Shown: positions 55,746-64,000 of the stretch, piece by piece
Layout: each line of letters begins with the position of its first letter
How positions within the stretch are numbered: position 1 is the stretch's first letter
Origin: Thiothrix sp.
GTDB taxonomy: Bacteria; Pseudomonadota; Gammaproteobacteria; Thiotrichales; Thiotrichaceae
DNA length: 64,000 nucleotides
Direction of reading: 5' to 3'
Assembly: GCA_008015155.1 (NCBI GenBank)
Contig: SSFA01000020.1
Span: 62,001 to 126,000, forward strand
The notes under the pieces: generated by a model
What the model was told of the DNA's origin: nothing
Seen by the model: the letters and a program-made list of their open reading frames with translations, nothing else
The model's database searches: none
Translations under genes and position numbers: made by a program

Positions 55746-56657
55746 ATGCGGGTAGAAATCGGTCCTTATGCAGAGCAGCGCAATTTGCGGCTAGGCTTAT
55801 TGTTTGCTTTTGGTGGTACAGCCTTATTTGCGCTGAAGTCTATTTTTATAAAGCTTGCTTACGCCCAAGGCGTTGATACTGTCACTTTACTGACTTTACG
55901 TATGTTGGTAGCAGCGCCTTTTTATCTAGTGGTTCTGTTCTGGCTAGTTTATAAGACCAAAGTTAATCGACCTAAGCGACAAGACTTGTTAGCAATAATG
56001 GCTTTGGGTGCAATGAGTTATTATGTCTCGGCTTATTTTGATATGCAGGGTTTGAATTACATCTCAGCGCAGCTTGAGCGCTTGATGTTGTATACCTATC
56101 CAGTGATGACAGCTCTGTTGAGTTGGTTATTATTTAAAGAGGCTATTACACCGCGCATTTTGCTAGCTTTAGTTCTCACCTATAGTGGGGTGCTGTTGTT
56201 ATATGCGTTCGAGGCGAAATTAGGTGGTAGTCATGTTGGCTTAGGCGTAGTGTTAGTAACTATTTCAGCACTTATTTTTGCGGTCTATTTAGTCTATAGC
56301 AAACGAGTGTTAAATCGGGTAGATAGCATGTTATTTACTAGTATTGCTATGCTTTCAGCTACAGCCTGTGTGCTTATCCACTTTTCTTTTACCCATCCTT
56401 TGAGTGCGCTGTGGGTCAACAGTAACGCTTGGTTTTATGCACTGTTGTTAGGCTTTTTTAGCACCGTTTTACCGAGCTTCATGCTCACTGAAGCAGTTGC
56501 AAGGATTGGAGCTGCGCGTGCCAGCATTATGGGTACTGCAGGCCCCATCATCACGATTATTTTAGCAGTCATTTTTCTTGGTGAACCCTTTACTTGGGTG
56601 CATTTAATAGGAATGCTCTTAGTGATGATTGGAGTGAGTTTGCTCAGTAGAAAATAG
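55746..56657 (+). CDS. EamA/DMT family transporter
   Basis: 303-residue inner-membrane protein with about ten hydrophobic segments in two EamA repeats: GLLFAFGGTALFALKSIFIKLAYAQG...TLRMLVAAPFY in the first, GVVLVTISALIFAVYLVYSKRVL in the second, ending in ILAVIFLGEPFTWVHLIGMLLVMIGVSLL. Family members export amino acids or metabolites; the substrate is unknown. GGAG lies 5 bases before the ATG. Downstream is a convergent LprI-like gene. Confidence 0.88.
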   Translation: MRVEIGPYAEQRNLRLGLLFAFGGTALFALKSIFIKLAYAQGVDTVTLLTLRMLVAAPFYLVVLFWLVYKTKVNRPKRQDLLAIMALGAMSYYVSAYFDMQGLNYISAQLERLMLYTYPVMTALLSWLLFKEAITPRILLALVLTYSGVLLLYAFEAKLGGSHVGLGVVLVTISALIFAVYLVYSKRVLNRVDSMLFTSIAMLSATACVLIHFSFTHPLSALWVNSNAWFYALLLGFFSTVLPSFMLTEAVARIGAARASIMGTAGPIITIILAVIFLGEPFTWVHLIGMLLVMIGVSLLSRK

Positions 56658-56696
56658 GATTTAGCTAGGACTTAGCCTCAGGCTATGGACATCTGA

Positions 56697-56740
56697 TCTA
56701 GGGGAGCCAAGCTCCATCCTTGGAGATTGCGTTCCCTAGA
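56697..56740. terminator. Nested hairpin between convergent EamA and LprI-like genes
   Basis: Outer stem TCTAGGG/CCCTAGA with an inner CTCCA/TGGAG stem. It could serve both genes. Confidence 0.45.
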
Positions 56741-56752
56741 CCTATTAAACCA

Positions 56753-57151
56753 TTATTCCATAGGAACACCCAAGCCTTGGCTCAGATATTTTTGCAAGCG
56801 CTTGGTGCGTTCTTGAGTTAAAGTGCTTAATTCTCCATAGCGCAGCATCGGTTCCATACTGCCCCAACAGTTGCTGACTGGGTTAGCGCAGGCAAACATG
56901 GCATCAACTTCTGCATCTCGAAACGCCAACCAAGCTTTTTGCGCGATTTTTAGTTTACTGCTTGCTGTTTTATCGTTCTTAAACTTCAGCATTAGTTTCT
57001 TCCAAGTGTCATTAAGCTGTTTGTCGGCTGCCTGATAGTCATCCAAAGCACATTGATTCAACTCGGCTTGATTGCCGTCTGGATTGCATTTGAACGCTGC
57101 ATAAGTCATTGAGCTACACAGTAGCAAAACGATTGCGAATAGTAATTTCAT
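56753..57151 (-). CDS. LprI-like lysozyme inhibitor family protein (DUF1311)
   Basis: 132 residues. Signal peptide MKLLFAIVLLLCSSMTYAAF, then a small cysteine-containing domain: CNPDGNQAELNQCALDDYQAADKQLNDTWKKL, KLKIAQKAWLAFRDAEVDAMFAC and CWGSMEPMLRYGELSTLTQERTKRL. This is the DUF1311/LprI fold; mycobacterial LprI inhibits lysozyme, but the role in this organism is not known. Four cysteines probably form two disulfides in the periplasm. Confidence 0.88.
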   Translation of the reverse strand: MKLLFAIVLLLCSSMTYAAFKCNPDGNQAELNQCALDDYQAADKQLNDTWKKLMLKFKNDKTASSKLKIAQKAWLAFRDAEVDAMFACANPVSNCWGSMEPMLRYGELSTLTQERTKRLQKYLSQGLGVPME

Positions 57152-57246
57152 TAAACTTACCTCTCTATCACTGATTAATGCTATTGAATAGTAAGTTAAG
57201 GTCTTTAGCTAGGTTTATAGAGGGGCTGGGGCAATAATGGCAAGCA

Positions 57247-57270
57247 AGAAGCCCTAAGCTTAGGGCTTCT
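57247..57270 (-). terminator. 24-base perfect palindrome after the BCCT gene
   Basis: The palindrome AGAAGCCCTAAG/CTTAGGGCTTCT lies 13 bases beyond the BCCT stop on the minus strand. T-run is poor, so termination strength is uncertain. Confidence 0.55.
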
Positions 57271-57282
57271 GATAAGCGGTCG

Positions 57283-58488
57283 TTAAGTCACATTATTGAT
57301 GATATTAAAATCGACTACTCGACCTTCAGGTGATGAGTTAATAGCAGCCACCTCTTTACGCTTATACTTTAGGATATAAGCTAAACAAGCAAAGTACATT
57401 AAGATGACTAAGGATCCTACCCATTGGATTTTTAGAAAATCTAATTGAAAGAGTAAAGTGAGGAAGCACAAAATAACTAGATTGCCGAGGATATATTTAC
57501 TCTTGCCAAAGCGCTGAGTAGTGAAATTCAAATTATCCGTATAAAGCCTAATTAAAGAGTCTAGAGAGTTAATCACAAAGGTAATGCCCACAAAGACCAT
57601 GGCAATAGTCACTAAACCACCAGTAGCTAAGCCATTACTATGATAGTAATAAAGCACTGCGATCCATAAAGCCAAGGGAATTGAAGGTAGAATGAGGAGA
57701 GCCGCTAGTAACTGCCAAGTTTTCAAGCCGCCCACAAAGCGCGAGGTAAATTGCCCAATCATAATACTCCACGCAAACCACCAAAATAGATAGAAAGCAT
57801 GATAATCATTAAGAGGAAAAACGAATTTATGCAGATTACCGAAGTAGTTGCCGATCATGCTAATGTTTGCTACGAAGGCTTGAGGAGCAATCGCTGCACC
57901 CAGCCACATACCCACAATTAAGGCTAAAAATAACCAAGTAGAGGCAACACTGAGGATTTTCAAATACTTAATATCAGTACTAGAAAAAATAGCCGCTAAA
58001 ATCACAGCAAAAACGATCACATAAAATACCAAGAGTACCGTTTTACCATCGCCTAGTTGCGGTAAATACCAGGGTAAATTAATTAAGAGTAAATAAGCTG
58101 TGAAAGCACAAGTGCCGATAATAACAATATTATTAAGAATTTTTACGAAGGGGATTTCAAAAAAACCAACTCGCGGCTCAATAATACAGAAATAAAAGCT
58201 GGTGAGAAAATAAAATGACCAAATTAGAAAGCCCCAGTAGGCAAACTCGATAGCCATAGGATTACTAAAAGCATATTCAGGATTTTTAACAATATCCTCG
58301 TAAGTGCCAAACTCAGTCAGGGGGAACATAATCAAGCCAGCATCAAGGCCAGAAGTAAATAGGATGGCAATGAAAGTAAATAAGCGTACAGGTGTTACAC
58401 CAATGCAAACCACATTACCCCATTTAACGACACAATAAATTACTGCAAGCAGAGTAAAAGCTACTCCCGCTGAAAGTAAAATATTCAT
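57283..58488 (-). CDS. Short BCCT family (betaine/choline/carnitine) transporter
   Basis: 401 residues, about ten to eleven membrane helices. The BCCT signature helix is recognisable as WWFAWSIMIGQFTSRFVGGLKTW (normally [20 protein letters not shown]), and IAILFTSGLDAGLIMFPLTEF corresponds to the MLFSAGMGIGLVFYGVAEP region. It lacks the first helices and the long termini of classical members (usually 480-680 residues), and the glycine motif GMGIG reads GLDAG, so substrate or ion coupling may differ. Its neighbour 181 bases upstream is a BetI-type repressor, which supports a choline or betaine link. Confidence 0.75.
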   Translation of the reverse strand: MNILLSAGVAFTLLAVIYCVVKWGNVVCIGVTPVRLFTFIAILFTSGLDAGLIMFPLTEFGTYEDIVKNPEYAFSNPMAIEFAYWGFLIWSFYFLTSFYFCIIEPRVGFFEIPFVKILNNIVIIGTCAFTAYLLLINLPWYLPQLGDGKTVLLVFYVIVFAVILAAIFSSTDIKYLKILSVASTWLFLALIVGMWLGAAIAPQAFVANISMIGNYFGNLHKFVFPLNDYHAFYLFWWFAWSIMIGQFTSRFVGGLKTWQLLAALLILPSIPLALWIAVLYYYHSNGLATGGLVTIAMVFVGITFVINSLDSLIRLYTDNLNFTTQRFGKSKYILGNLVILCFLTLLFQLDFLKIQWVGSLVILMYFACLAYILKYKRKEVAAINSSPEGRVVDFNIINNVT

Positions 58489-58603
58489 AGACTCTCCTCC
58501 AACAGACTAGTGAGCGCCGACCGCTAAAAGATAACTGCCTGTCTAATCCTTCAGCAGCAAGACTCTATTACAAGCGCTAGCTGTAGTGCTTGGGCTTGTC
58601 GAT

Positions 58604-58663
58604 GCAATCCATCTGCTTGGATTGCTTTTACGAATAGGCTGACCGCTTGACAGAACCTATTCG
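58604..58663 (-). terminator. Two hairpins between betI-like and BCCT genes
   Basis: Stem GCAATCCA/TGGATTGC (58604-58625, followed by TTTT on the plus strand) and stem CGAATAGG/CCTATTCG (58631-58663) follow the repressor gene. The rest of 58489-58669 shows no gene. Confidence 0.45.
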
Positions 58664-58669
58664 CAAAAC

Positions 58670-59302
58670 TTACAGAGCATGCGCTGTGGCTTGAAAAGCT
58701 TGATGCTGTTTCAGGACGGCAACAGGTAGCTGATGCTCTAAATAATCTTTAATCACATGTTGTGCGAGAGCCACATCCACTCCATTTGGATTCAGTGCAC
58801 CTCGCAGCCAAATACCATCGATCAAAGCAGCAATCGCTTGTGCCATAAAACTGGCGCGTTCTGGCTCAAAGACACGCTTCAGCTCTAAACGTAAATGCGA
58901 TAATAAGCGCTGTTCATTGACCCGCTGTAAGCGATGCAATTGCGGCTCATGCATGGCTAAAGCCCAAAAAGCTAACCAAGTCTTAACTGCTTTCGGACTA
59001 ATTTGTTCTTGATCAAAATTTCCACAGACAATCGCTTGAATACGGCCTAGCACATCATCGGGATGGCAAGCAGCCAATTGCTGACGCACACTAGCCCCTA
59101 AGGAGCGGAGTACTTGACGCATAGTGGCTTCGATTAGGCCATCTTTACCACCAAAATAGTGATTAATAATGGCAGGAGTGACACCTGCATAACTGCTAAT
59201 CAATTGCACATTGGCGCGTGAAAAACCCACAGAATCAATCGCCTGCATAGTAGCTTCAATCAGTTGCGGGCGACGAATCGCAGCCATTCCCTGTTTAGGC
59301 AC
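58670..59302 (-). CDS. betI: TetR family regulator, BetI-like
   Basis: 210 residues from a GTG start at 59302, supported by AGGAG eight bases upstream. N-terminus (V/M)PKQGMAAIRRPQLIEATMQAIDSVG followed by the helix-turn-helix (VQLISSYAGVTPAIINHYFGGKDGLIEATMRQVL) is very close to the choline-responsive repressor BetI of E. coli. The C-terminal ligand domain includes WLAFWALAMHEPQLHRLQRVNEQRLLSHL. It lies upstream of the BCCT transporter on the same strand; betA and betB are not in the window. A palindromic operator precedes it. Confidence 0.85.
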   Translation of the reverse strand: MPKQGMAAIRRPQLIEATMQAIDSVGFSRANVQLISSYAGVTPAIINHYFGGKDGLIEATMRQVLRSLGASVRQQLAACHPDDVLGRIQAIVCGNFDQEQISPKAVKTWLAFWALAMHEPQLHRLQRVNEQRLLSHLRLELKRVFEPERASFMAQAIAALIDGIWLRGALNPNGVDVALAQHVIKDYLEHQLPVAVLKQHQAFQATAHAL

Positions 59303-59316
59303 AGCGCACTCCTTTC

Positions 59317-59334
59317 ATTAAACAAGTGTTTAAT
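59317..59334 (-). promoter_or_regulatory. Palindromic operator candidate upstream of betI
   Basis: The 18-base perfect palindrome ATTAAACA-AG-TGTTTAAT lies 15 bases before the GTG start and next to the ribosome site. TetR-type regulators usually bind such palindromes in their own promoters, so autoregulation is likely. Confidence 0.55.
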
Positions 59335-59470
59335 TAAACGGTAATTTAATAAAAAACCAAGATTACTGCAATTGTAAATTTGCAGCTAAATACAGTCTTA
59401 AAGACGCAATTAAGCATTGGCTAGGTGGAGAGGAGTGCCTGCAGAAAAACTAAAGCCTTGTTACAGGGAG

Positions 59471-59500
59471 TAGCGCAGTGTATGCGTTTGCACTGCGCTA
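59471..59500 (-). terminator. Terminator-like hairpin after the DUF1428 gene
   Basis: A perfect 10-bp GC-rich stem TAGCGCAGTG/CACTGCGCTA with a ten-base loop, 21 bases beyond the stop codon on the minus strand. No T-run follows on the minus strand. Confidence 0.55.
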
Positions 59501-59521
59501 AAGATGGGGTTAAAGAGGTGT

Positions 59522-59890
59522 TTATTTGCGTAGATTAACTAGAACTTGAAAGCCGCCATAAGCCATCCGCTTGAAATCAAAGGGAGGATCTTCCATATCG
59601 CCACACTCTTCTAGACGTGGGTCTTCATAAACTTTAGCATTCACCTCATCCCGATGCTCACGGGATTCAAACTCAATGAAAGCAAAGATGACTTTTTCAT
59701 TGGCACTGGCATTCACTGCTTTAGGAAAAGAATCGCTTGCCCACTCTGAATTAAGGTCATCACCTAAGCATTCTCGATAAGACAGTGCACCATGCTCGAT
59801 CCAGATTTGTCCAGCGCATTGGGCCATTGCGCGATAGGCTTCCACATTTTCAGCAGGTAGAGGCAGGATATAACCGTCAACATAACTCAT
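59522..59890 (-). CDS. DUF1428 domain-containing protein
   Basis: 122 residues from ATG at 59890; GGAG lies 7 bases upstream, and a GTG just before it would add one residue. SYVDGYILPLPAENVEAYRAMAQCAGQIWIEHGALSYRECLGDDL, ANEKVIFAFIEFESREHRDEVNAKV and PFDFKRMAYGGFQVLV match DUF1428, a small dimeric alpha-beta barrel fold (ABM-like) of unknown function, often near stress or solvent genes. Cytoplasmic. It is alone on its strand here. Confidence 0.88.
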   Translation of the reverse strand: MSYVDGYILPLPAENVEAYRAMAQCAGQIWIEHGALSYRECLGDDLNSEWASDSFPKAVNASANEKVIFAFIEFESREHRDEVNAKVYEDPRLEECGDMEDPPFDFKRMAYGGFQVLVNLRK

Positions 59891-59953
59891 CACTAATCTC
59901 CTTGCTTAAGCAGTAAGGCAAAGCCCACTGCTTAAAGACAAACAGGCTCACAC

Positions 59954-61036
59954 CTAAATTTTAGCACTACGTAACTGACGCATACTAAATACCATTAAGC
60001 CTAAGGCAGTCAGTGGTAAAATGCCATAAAACATAATTTTGCCAAAAGCATCTAAGGAGGGATTGCTGGTGGCAGCTAGCACTAAATAGACGGTGTAAGC
60101 CACATAATAGGCAAAGAATACAGCACCTTCAGAGCGGCTAATGGTTTGTCCAGTGAAGAAGATCGGTAAGCAAGCTAAAGCTACGCCAATCATGACTGGA
60201 ATATCAAAACGAATGGTAGAAGCTTCGACCGGGATACCCGCAGGAGCGATAATACTCGTGATACCTAATACCGCCATAATATTGAAGATATTACTGCCTA
60301 CTACATTGCCCACCGCAATATCACGTTCGCCACGAATCGCCGCAATAATAGAGGTGACCACTTCAGGTAAGGAAGTGCCAGCGGCAACAATCGTCAAGCC
60401 AATCACCACTTCACTAACACCTAGGTATTGAGCGAAAGTCACTGCTGCGTCTACTAGCCACCGTGAGCCTAGTACGAGTAAAACTAAGCCAATCACAATA
60501 AAACCAATGTTTTTAGCCCAAGCCTGTTTTTCGCTTGGATCACCAAGTAATTCAGCCACTTCTGGATCAACTTCTTTAGCTGCTTTACGGCTGTCTTGGC
60601 GACTTTTGTAAAAAAGAAAAGCGATATAAGCGAGTAAGCCACTAAACCAAATAATCCCTTCAGTTCGACTGAATTGCCCATCAAGCGCAAACAATAAGAC
60701 GCTGACAGACAGAAAAATCATAAAAGGCACATCGAATTTGATGAGTTGTTTGGAAACCGCTAAGGGGATAATTAAAGCAGAAATACCCAGAATAAACAGA
60801 ACATTAAAAATATTACTACCGACCACATTGCCTACTGCAATCCCAGCTTGATTATTGAGTGCAGCTTTGACACTGACTGCAAGCTCGGGTGCACTCGTGC
60901 CAAATGCTACCACAGTTAAGCCAATCACCAGCGGGGAAATTCCCAATGCTGCTGCTAAGCGTGAAGCGCCACGTACTAATATCTCAGCACCGACGACTAG
61001 AAAGACTAGTCCGGCTATAAAATAAACAATTGTCAT
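59954..61036 (-). CDS. Calcium/sodium antiporter (CaCA, YrbG-like)
   Basis: 360-residue inner-membrane exchanger with about ten helices in two inverted halves. The two alpha-repeats are intact: GLTVVAFGTSAPELAVSVKAAL with NVVGSNIFNVLFILG, and GLTIVAAGTSLPEVVTSIIAAI with NVVGSNIFNIMAVLG. The glutamates in PEL and PEV coordinate the ions. A charged cytoplasmic loop (SRQDSRKAAKEVDPEVAELL) separates the halves. Single gene. Confidence 0.93.
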   Translation of the reverse strand: MTIVYFIAGLVFLVVGAEILVRGASRLAAALGISPLVIGLTVVAFGTSAPELAVSVKAALNNQAGIAVGNVVGSNIFNVLFILGISALIIPLAVSKQLIKFDVPFMIFLSVSVLLFALDGQFSRTEGIIWFSGLLAYIAFLFYKSRQDSRKAAKEVDPEVAELLGDPSEKQAWAKNIGFIVIGLVLLVLGSRWLVDAAVTFAQYLGVSEVVIGLTIVAAGTSLPEVVTSIIAAIRGERDIAVGNVVGSNIFNIMAVLGITSIIAPAGIPVEASTIRFDIPVMIGVALACLPIFFTGQTISRSEGAVFFAYYVAYTVYLVLAATSNPSLDAFGKIMFYGILPLTALGLMVFSMRQLRSAKI

Positions 61037-61132
61037 CGTTGAGCTGCCTTTTCAAGCTAATTTAAAGTTCAAAAGTAAGCTTAGTTGAGCAGAAAAGAAA
61101 GGTAAGCCTGTAGAAGCTAGGGATTAAGCAGA

Positions 61133-61167
61133 CTAGCCTAAGTTTCTAGCTTAAAAGCTTAGGCTAG
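61133..61167 (-). terminator. Terminator-like hairpin after the DUF3461 gene
   Basis: A 10-bp stem CTAGCCTAAG/CTTAGGCTAG with a 15-base loop. It lies 22 bases past the stop on the minus strand, without a clear T-run. Confidence 0.45.
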
Positions 61168-61188
61168 CGGCTTAAAGCAAAGGCTTAG

Positions 61189-61584
61189 TTAGTGGTCTAA
61201 CTTAGTCATTAACTGACGTAGCGCGCGCATTTCCGCTACAAACTCCAGTTCAACACGCTCCATCTCCGCTAAAATGTGTTTCTTTAACTCATCTTTAGAA
61301 GTTTTGGCATCAACGATCAGGTCAAGCTCCTGAATAGCCTTAGATAACACGGGTGAAATTTCATGAATTTCGCTGGTTGTCGCTGTGCCGCTATCGATCA
61401 TGCGAGTCTGTACGGCCCGTCCGATATTATAGCTACGCGTGACGGGTAGGAGTGAGCCTTTCGGGCGCTGATATTTAATTTTCAAGACATCCGTAGCAGG
61501 CGCTATATGGGAAAGCGTATAGCCAATAATATCTTGTGGATTCTGTACGCCCATCTGGGCCAAATTAGGATATTGAGTCGTCAT
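61189..61584 (-). CDS. DUF3461 family protein
   Basis: 131 residues, cytoplasmic. The conserved N-terminus (YPNLAQMGVQNPQDIIGYTLS), DVLKIKYQRPKGSLLPVTRSYNIGR and SGTATTSEIHEISPVLSKAIQELD match DUF3461, a gammaproteobacterial family of unknown function. The C-terminal third is a predicted coiled coil (SKDELKKHILAEMERVELEF). It is divergent from hrpA; 178 bases separate the starts, and I found no certain promoter there. Confidence 0.85.
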   Translation of the reverse strand: MTTQYPNLAQMGVQNPQDIIGYTLSHIAPATDVLKIKYQRPKGSLLPVTRSYNIGRAVQTRMIDSGTATTSEIHEISPVLSKAIQELDLIVDAKTSKDELKKHILAEMERVELEFVAEMRALRQLMTKLDH

Positions 61585-61762
61585 GGTTGCTAACCTATTG
61601 TTTTGCGGTGAAGAGTAAACTATAGCACTCGTGAAATAAGGATGAAATGTTAATTCAAAGCGCTTTGGATGAGTTTATTTCACCTTTTTGGGTACAAATA
61701 TCGAACTGACTAACGCTTCACGCTAAAATAGCCGCCCTTAGCCTTGCATTATTAAAACTAAA

Positions 61763-64000
61763 GTGAATACGCCAGCCCCCATCAGTACTCATCAACTTCG
61801 TAAGCAGCTCAGCACCGTGATGGGTGCGGATCGGTTTCGTTTGCGGCGTGAATTTCAGCAGTTAGAGCGTAAACCAGACGAAGCGCGGGCCGAGCGTTTA
61901 CACATGAAAATTGCAGCGAGTAGCAAACAGCGTACTTTGCGTATGCAAAATAAGCCGCAGCCTGACTACCCTGAAGATCTACCGGTAGCACAGCGCCGTG
62001 AGGAAATTATTAAAGCGATTCAAGAGCATCAAGTGGTGGTGATTTGTGGTGAAACCGGCTCAGGGAAAACCACGCAATTACCCAAGATGTGTTTGGATGC
62101 TGGGCGCGGAATTGACGGTTTTATTGGCCATACTCAACCTCGACGGATTGCCGCGCGTAGTGTTGCTGATCGGATTGCTGAAGAATTAAAAACGCCGCTT
62201 GGCCAGCAGGTGGGCTATAAAGTGCGTTTCACTGATAAAACGCATCAAGATAGTTATATCAAACTCATGACAGATGGGATTCTGCTTGCAGAAATTCAGC
62301 AAGATCGTTATTTGAATGACTACGACACGTTGATTATTGATGAAGCGCATGAGCGCAGCCTCAATATTGATTTCCTGCTTGGCTATTTGAAATGGTTATT
62401 GCCGAAGCGCCGTGATTTAAAAATTATTATTACCTCAGCGACGATTGATCCACAGCGGTTTGCTGAGCATTTCAATGGTGCACCGATTATTGAAGTTTCG
62501 GGTCGGACTTATCCAGTTGAAATTCGTTATCGGCCTTTGGTGGATATTGAAGGCGAAGATGAGCGTGATTTAACCGATGCGATTCTGGATGCAGTTGATG
62601 AATTAGGTATGGTTGGTAGTGGGGATATTTTAGTCTTTCTGCCCGGTGAGCGCGAAATTCGTGAGACAGCTGAGGCCTTACGCAAACATCACCCACCTTC
62701 CACTGAGATTTTGCCGCTTTACGCACGGTTATCTGCGGAAGAACAGCATCGTGTGTTTGAAGCACACGGACGCCGGCGCGTGGTGCTAGCCACCAATGTC
62801 GCGGAAACCTCACTGACCGTGCCCGGCATTCGCTATGTGGTGGATGCAGGTTTAGCACGGATTTCGCGTTATTCATGGCGGGCTGGTGTGCAGCGCTTGC
62901 CGATTGAAAAGGTTTCACAAGCTTCGGCGAATCAACGCTCAGGTCGCTGTGGGCGTGTGGCTGCAGGGGTAGCGATTCGTTTATACAGTGAAGAGGATTA
63001 CAACAGCCGCCCATTATTTACTGAACCGGAGATTCTGCGCACCAATCTTGCCTCAGTTATTCTGCAAATGGAGAGTATGCAGCTTGGCGAGATTGAAAAA
63101 TTCCCCTTTGTAGAAGCGCCAGATCTGCGCTTGATTCGCGATGGCTATAAACTCTTATTTGAAATTGGCGCGGTGGATGCAGATTTTAATTTAACTGCTA
63201 TTGGGCACACACTAGCTAAGCTGCCAGTGGATCCGCGTTTAGGCAAAATGCTCTTGATTGCAGATAAAGAAGGCGCTTTAAAAGAAGTCTTGGTGATTAC
63301 TGCGGCTTTAGCGATTCAAGATCCGCGTGAACGTCCGTTAGAAAAGCAGCAAGCCGCGGATGAAAAGCATGCTCGCTTTAAAGCAGAGGATTCGGATTTC
63401 TTAAGCTTGCTGAAGCTGTGGGACTATTTTCATCAGCAGCGTAAAGAATTATCCAAAAGCCAGTTTCGTAAATTATGCTTACGTGAATTCTTGTCGTGGA
63501 CACGTCTGCAAGAATGGCATGATATTCATCAGCAGATTCGCTCCACTTTGCTGGAAGCTGGGATTAAAGAGAATGAAAAAGCCGCTGAATATAGCGGAAT
63601 CCATCGCAGCCTCTTAGCGGGTTTGTTGGGCAATATTGGCCTAAAAGATCAGGATTTAGAATATCAAGGTGCGAATGGCCGCAAATTTTGGATGTTCCCT
63701 GGCTCGAATTTGCGCAAGAAAGCGCCACAGTGGATCATGGCGGCAGAGTTGGTCGAAACCAGCAAACTGTATGCACGTACCGTTGCTAAGATTGAGCCAG
63801 ATTGGATTGAAGAGTTTGGCGCACATTTAATTAAGCGTCATTATACCGAGCCGCATTGGGAGCAAAATTCCGCGAATGTGTCTGCTTTTGAACGCACTTC
63901 TTTATACGGCATTACCATCACCCCGAAACGGCGCGTGAGTTACGGCAAGATTGACCCCTTGATTAGCCGCGAGATTTTTATTCGCCATGCACTGGTCTAT
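61763..64000 (+). CDS. hrpA: ATP-dependent RNA helicase HrpA (3' partial)
   Basis: The frame runs from GTG at 61763 to the last base, 746 codons, with no stop; E. coli HrpA has about 1300 residues, so over 500 are missing. DEAH-box motifs: Walker A CGETGSGKTTQLPK, Ia TQPRRIAARSVADRIAEEL, II IIDEAHERSLNIDFLLGYL, III ITSATIDPQRF, then ILVFLPGEREIRE, VVLATNVAETSLTVPGI and QRSGRCGRV (motif VI). Family role: unwinding stalled translation complexes. The start is the most likely one, but no strong ribosome site is seen. Confidence 0.94.
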   Translation, partial: MNTPAPISTHQLRKQLSTVMGADRFRLRREFQQLERKPDEARAERLHMKIAASSKQRTLRMQNKPQPDYPEDLPVAQRREEIIKAIQEHQVVVICGETGSGKTTQLPKMCLDAGRGIDGFIGHTQPRRIAARSVADRIAEELKTPLGQQVGYKVRFTDKTHQDSYIKLMTDGILLAEIQQDRYLNDYDTLIIDEAHERSLNIDFLLGYLKWLLPKRRDLKIIITSATIDPQRFAEHFNGAPIIEVSGRTYPVEIRYRPLVDIEGEDERDLTDAILDAVDELGMVGSGDILVFLPGEREIRETAEALRKHHPPSTEILPLYARLSAEEQHRVFEAHGRRRVVLATNVAETSLTVPGIRYVVDAGLARISRYSWRAGVQRLPIEKVSQASANQRSGRCGRVAAGVAIRLYSEEDYNSRPLFTEPEILRTNLASVILQMESMQLGEIEKFPFVEAPDLRLIRDGYKLLFEIGAVDADFNLTAIGHTLAKLPVDPRLGKMLLIADKEGALKEVLVITAALAIQDPRERPLEKQQAADEKHARFKAEDSDFLSLLKLWDYFHQQRKELSKSQFRKLCLREFLSWTRLQEWHDIHQQIRSTLLEAGIKENEKAAEYSGIHRSLLAGLLGNIGLKDQDLEYQGANGRKFWMFPGSNLRKKAPQWIMAAELVETSKLYARTVAKIEPDWIEEFGAHLIKRHYTEPHWEQNSANVSAFERTSLYGITITPKRRVSYGKIDPLISREIFIRHALVY

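Noticed and set aside
62487..63014. A 175-codon open frame on the minus strand
   Set aside because: It lies entirely antisense to hrpA, whose DEAH-box motifs are unmistakable. The translation is His/Pro/Ser-rich with no family resemblance.

Overview
The window is an ordinary chromosomal stretch from a gammaproteobacterium. The gene content (RelA-type alarmone synthase, GlnE, a PyrB with a non-catalytic dihydroorotase partner, YqgE-RuvX-PyrR-PyrB order, Tat-exported AmiC, DppABCDF, HrpA) is typical of the class, and the moderate-to-low GC plus the cohesin/dockerin-type secreted proteins suggest a Thiotrichales-like (Thiothrix/Leucothrix relatives) bacterium. The exact taxon is inference. No rRNA, tRNA, CRISPR array, prophage or insertion sequence was recognised. 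The first gene (uup) is cut at its 5' end and the last (hrpA) at its 3' end.

Layout. 1-4.8 kb: the end of uup, then a two-gene unit. Its first gene encodes a secreted cohesin-like/Calx-beta protein with an IPTL-CTERM-like anchor, here broken by two compensating frameshifts. Its second gene, coupled by an ATGA overlap, encodes a secreted S1-type serine protease with a C-terminal dockerin-like domain. 5-11.4 kb: rnd, hisB-hisH, a DUF1840 gene, rlmI, an AEC transporter, hemF and an overlooked 48-residue membrane microprotein gene with a perfect FNR/ANR box upstream. 11.4-14.2 kb: a sigma factor / anti-sigma factor / subtilase operon. 14.6-21.8 kb: fbp convergent with a long minus-strand operon tonB-yqgE-ruvX-pyrR-pyrB-pyrC'-trmL-ribF. 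21.9-31.5 kb: a lipase-like hydrolase, a HAD phosphatase, relA, the group purC-epimerase-gspC, divergent purE-purK-methyltransferase, and a GlsB/YeaQ membrane protein. 31.7-41.4 kb: maeB, yaiI-like, uvrD, a lone precorrin-8X methylmutase homologue with arginine at the catalytic-histidine position, a VanX-type dipeptidase overlapping an RsiV-like lipoprotein, pdxH, a small lipoprotein and queG. 41.4-48.9 kb: nnr-tsaE-amiC, a GNAT-like protein and glnE. 48.8-54.4 kb: dppABCDF. 54.4-61.6 kb: a truncated DMT-transporter remnant, an L,D-transpeptidase, an EamA transporter, an LprI-like protein, a short divergent BCCT transporter with a BetI-like repressor, a DUF1428 protein, a Na+/Ca2+ exchanger and a DUF3461 protein. 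61.8 kb to the end: hrpA.

Most of the window is housekeeping: purine, pyrimidine, histidine, heme, flavin and queuosine synthesis, stringent response, nitrogen control, DNA/RNA repair and wall turnover. The most unusual parts are the cohesin/dockerin protease pair, the sigma/anti-sigma/subtilase operon in which two proteins seem to carry the same propeptide-like fold, the orphan CobH homologue, and the shortened BCCT/BetI pair.
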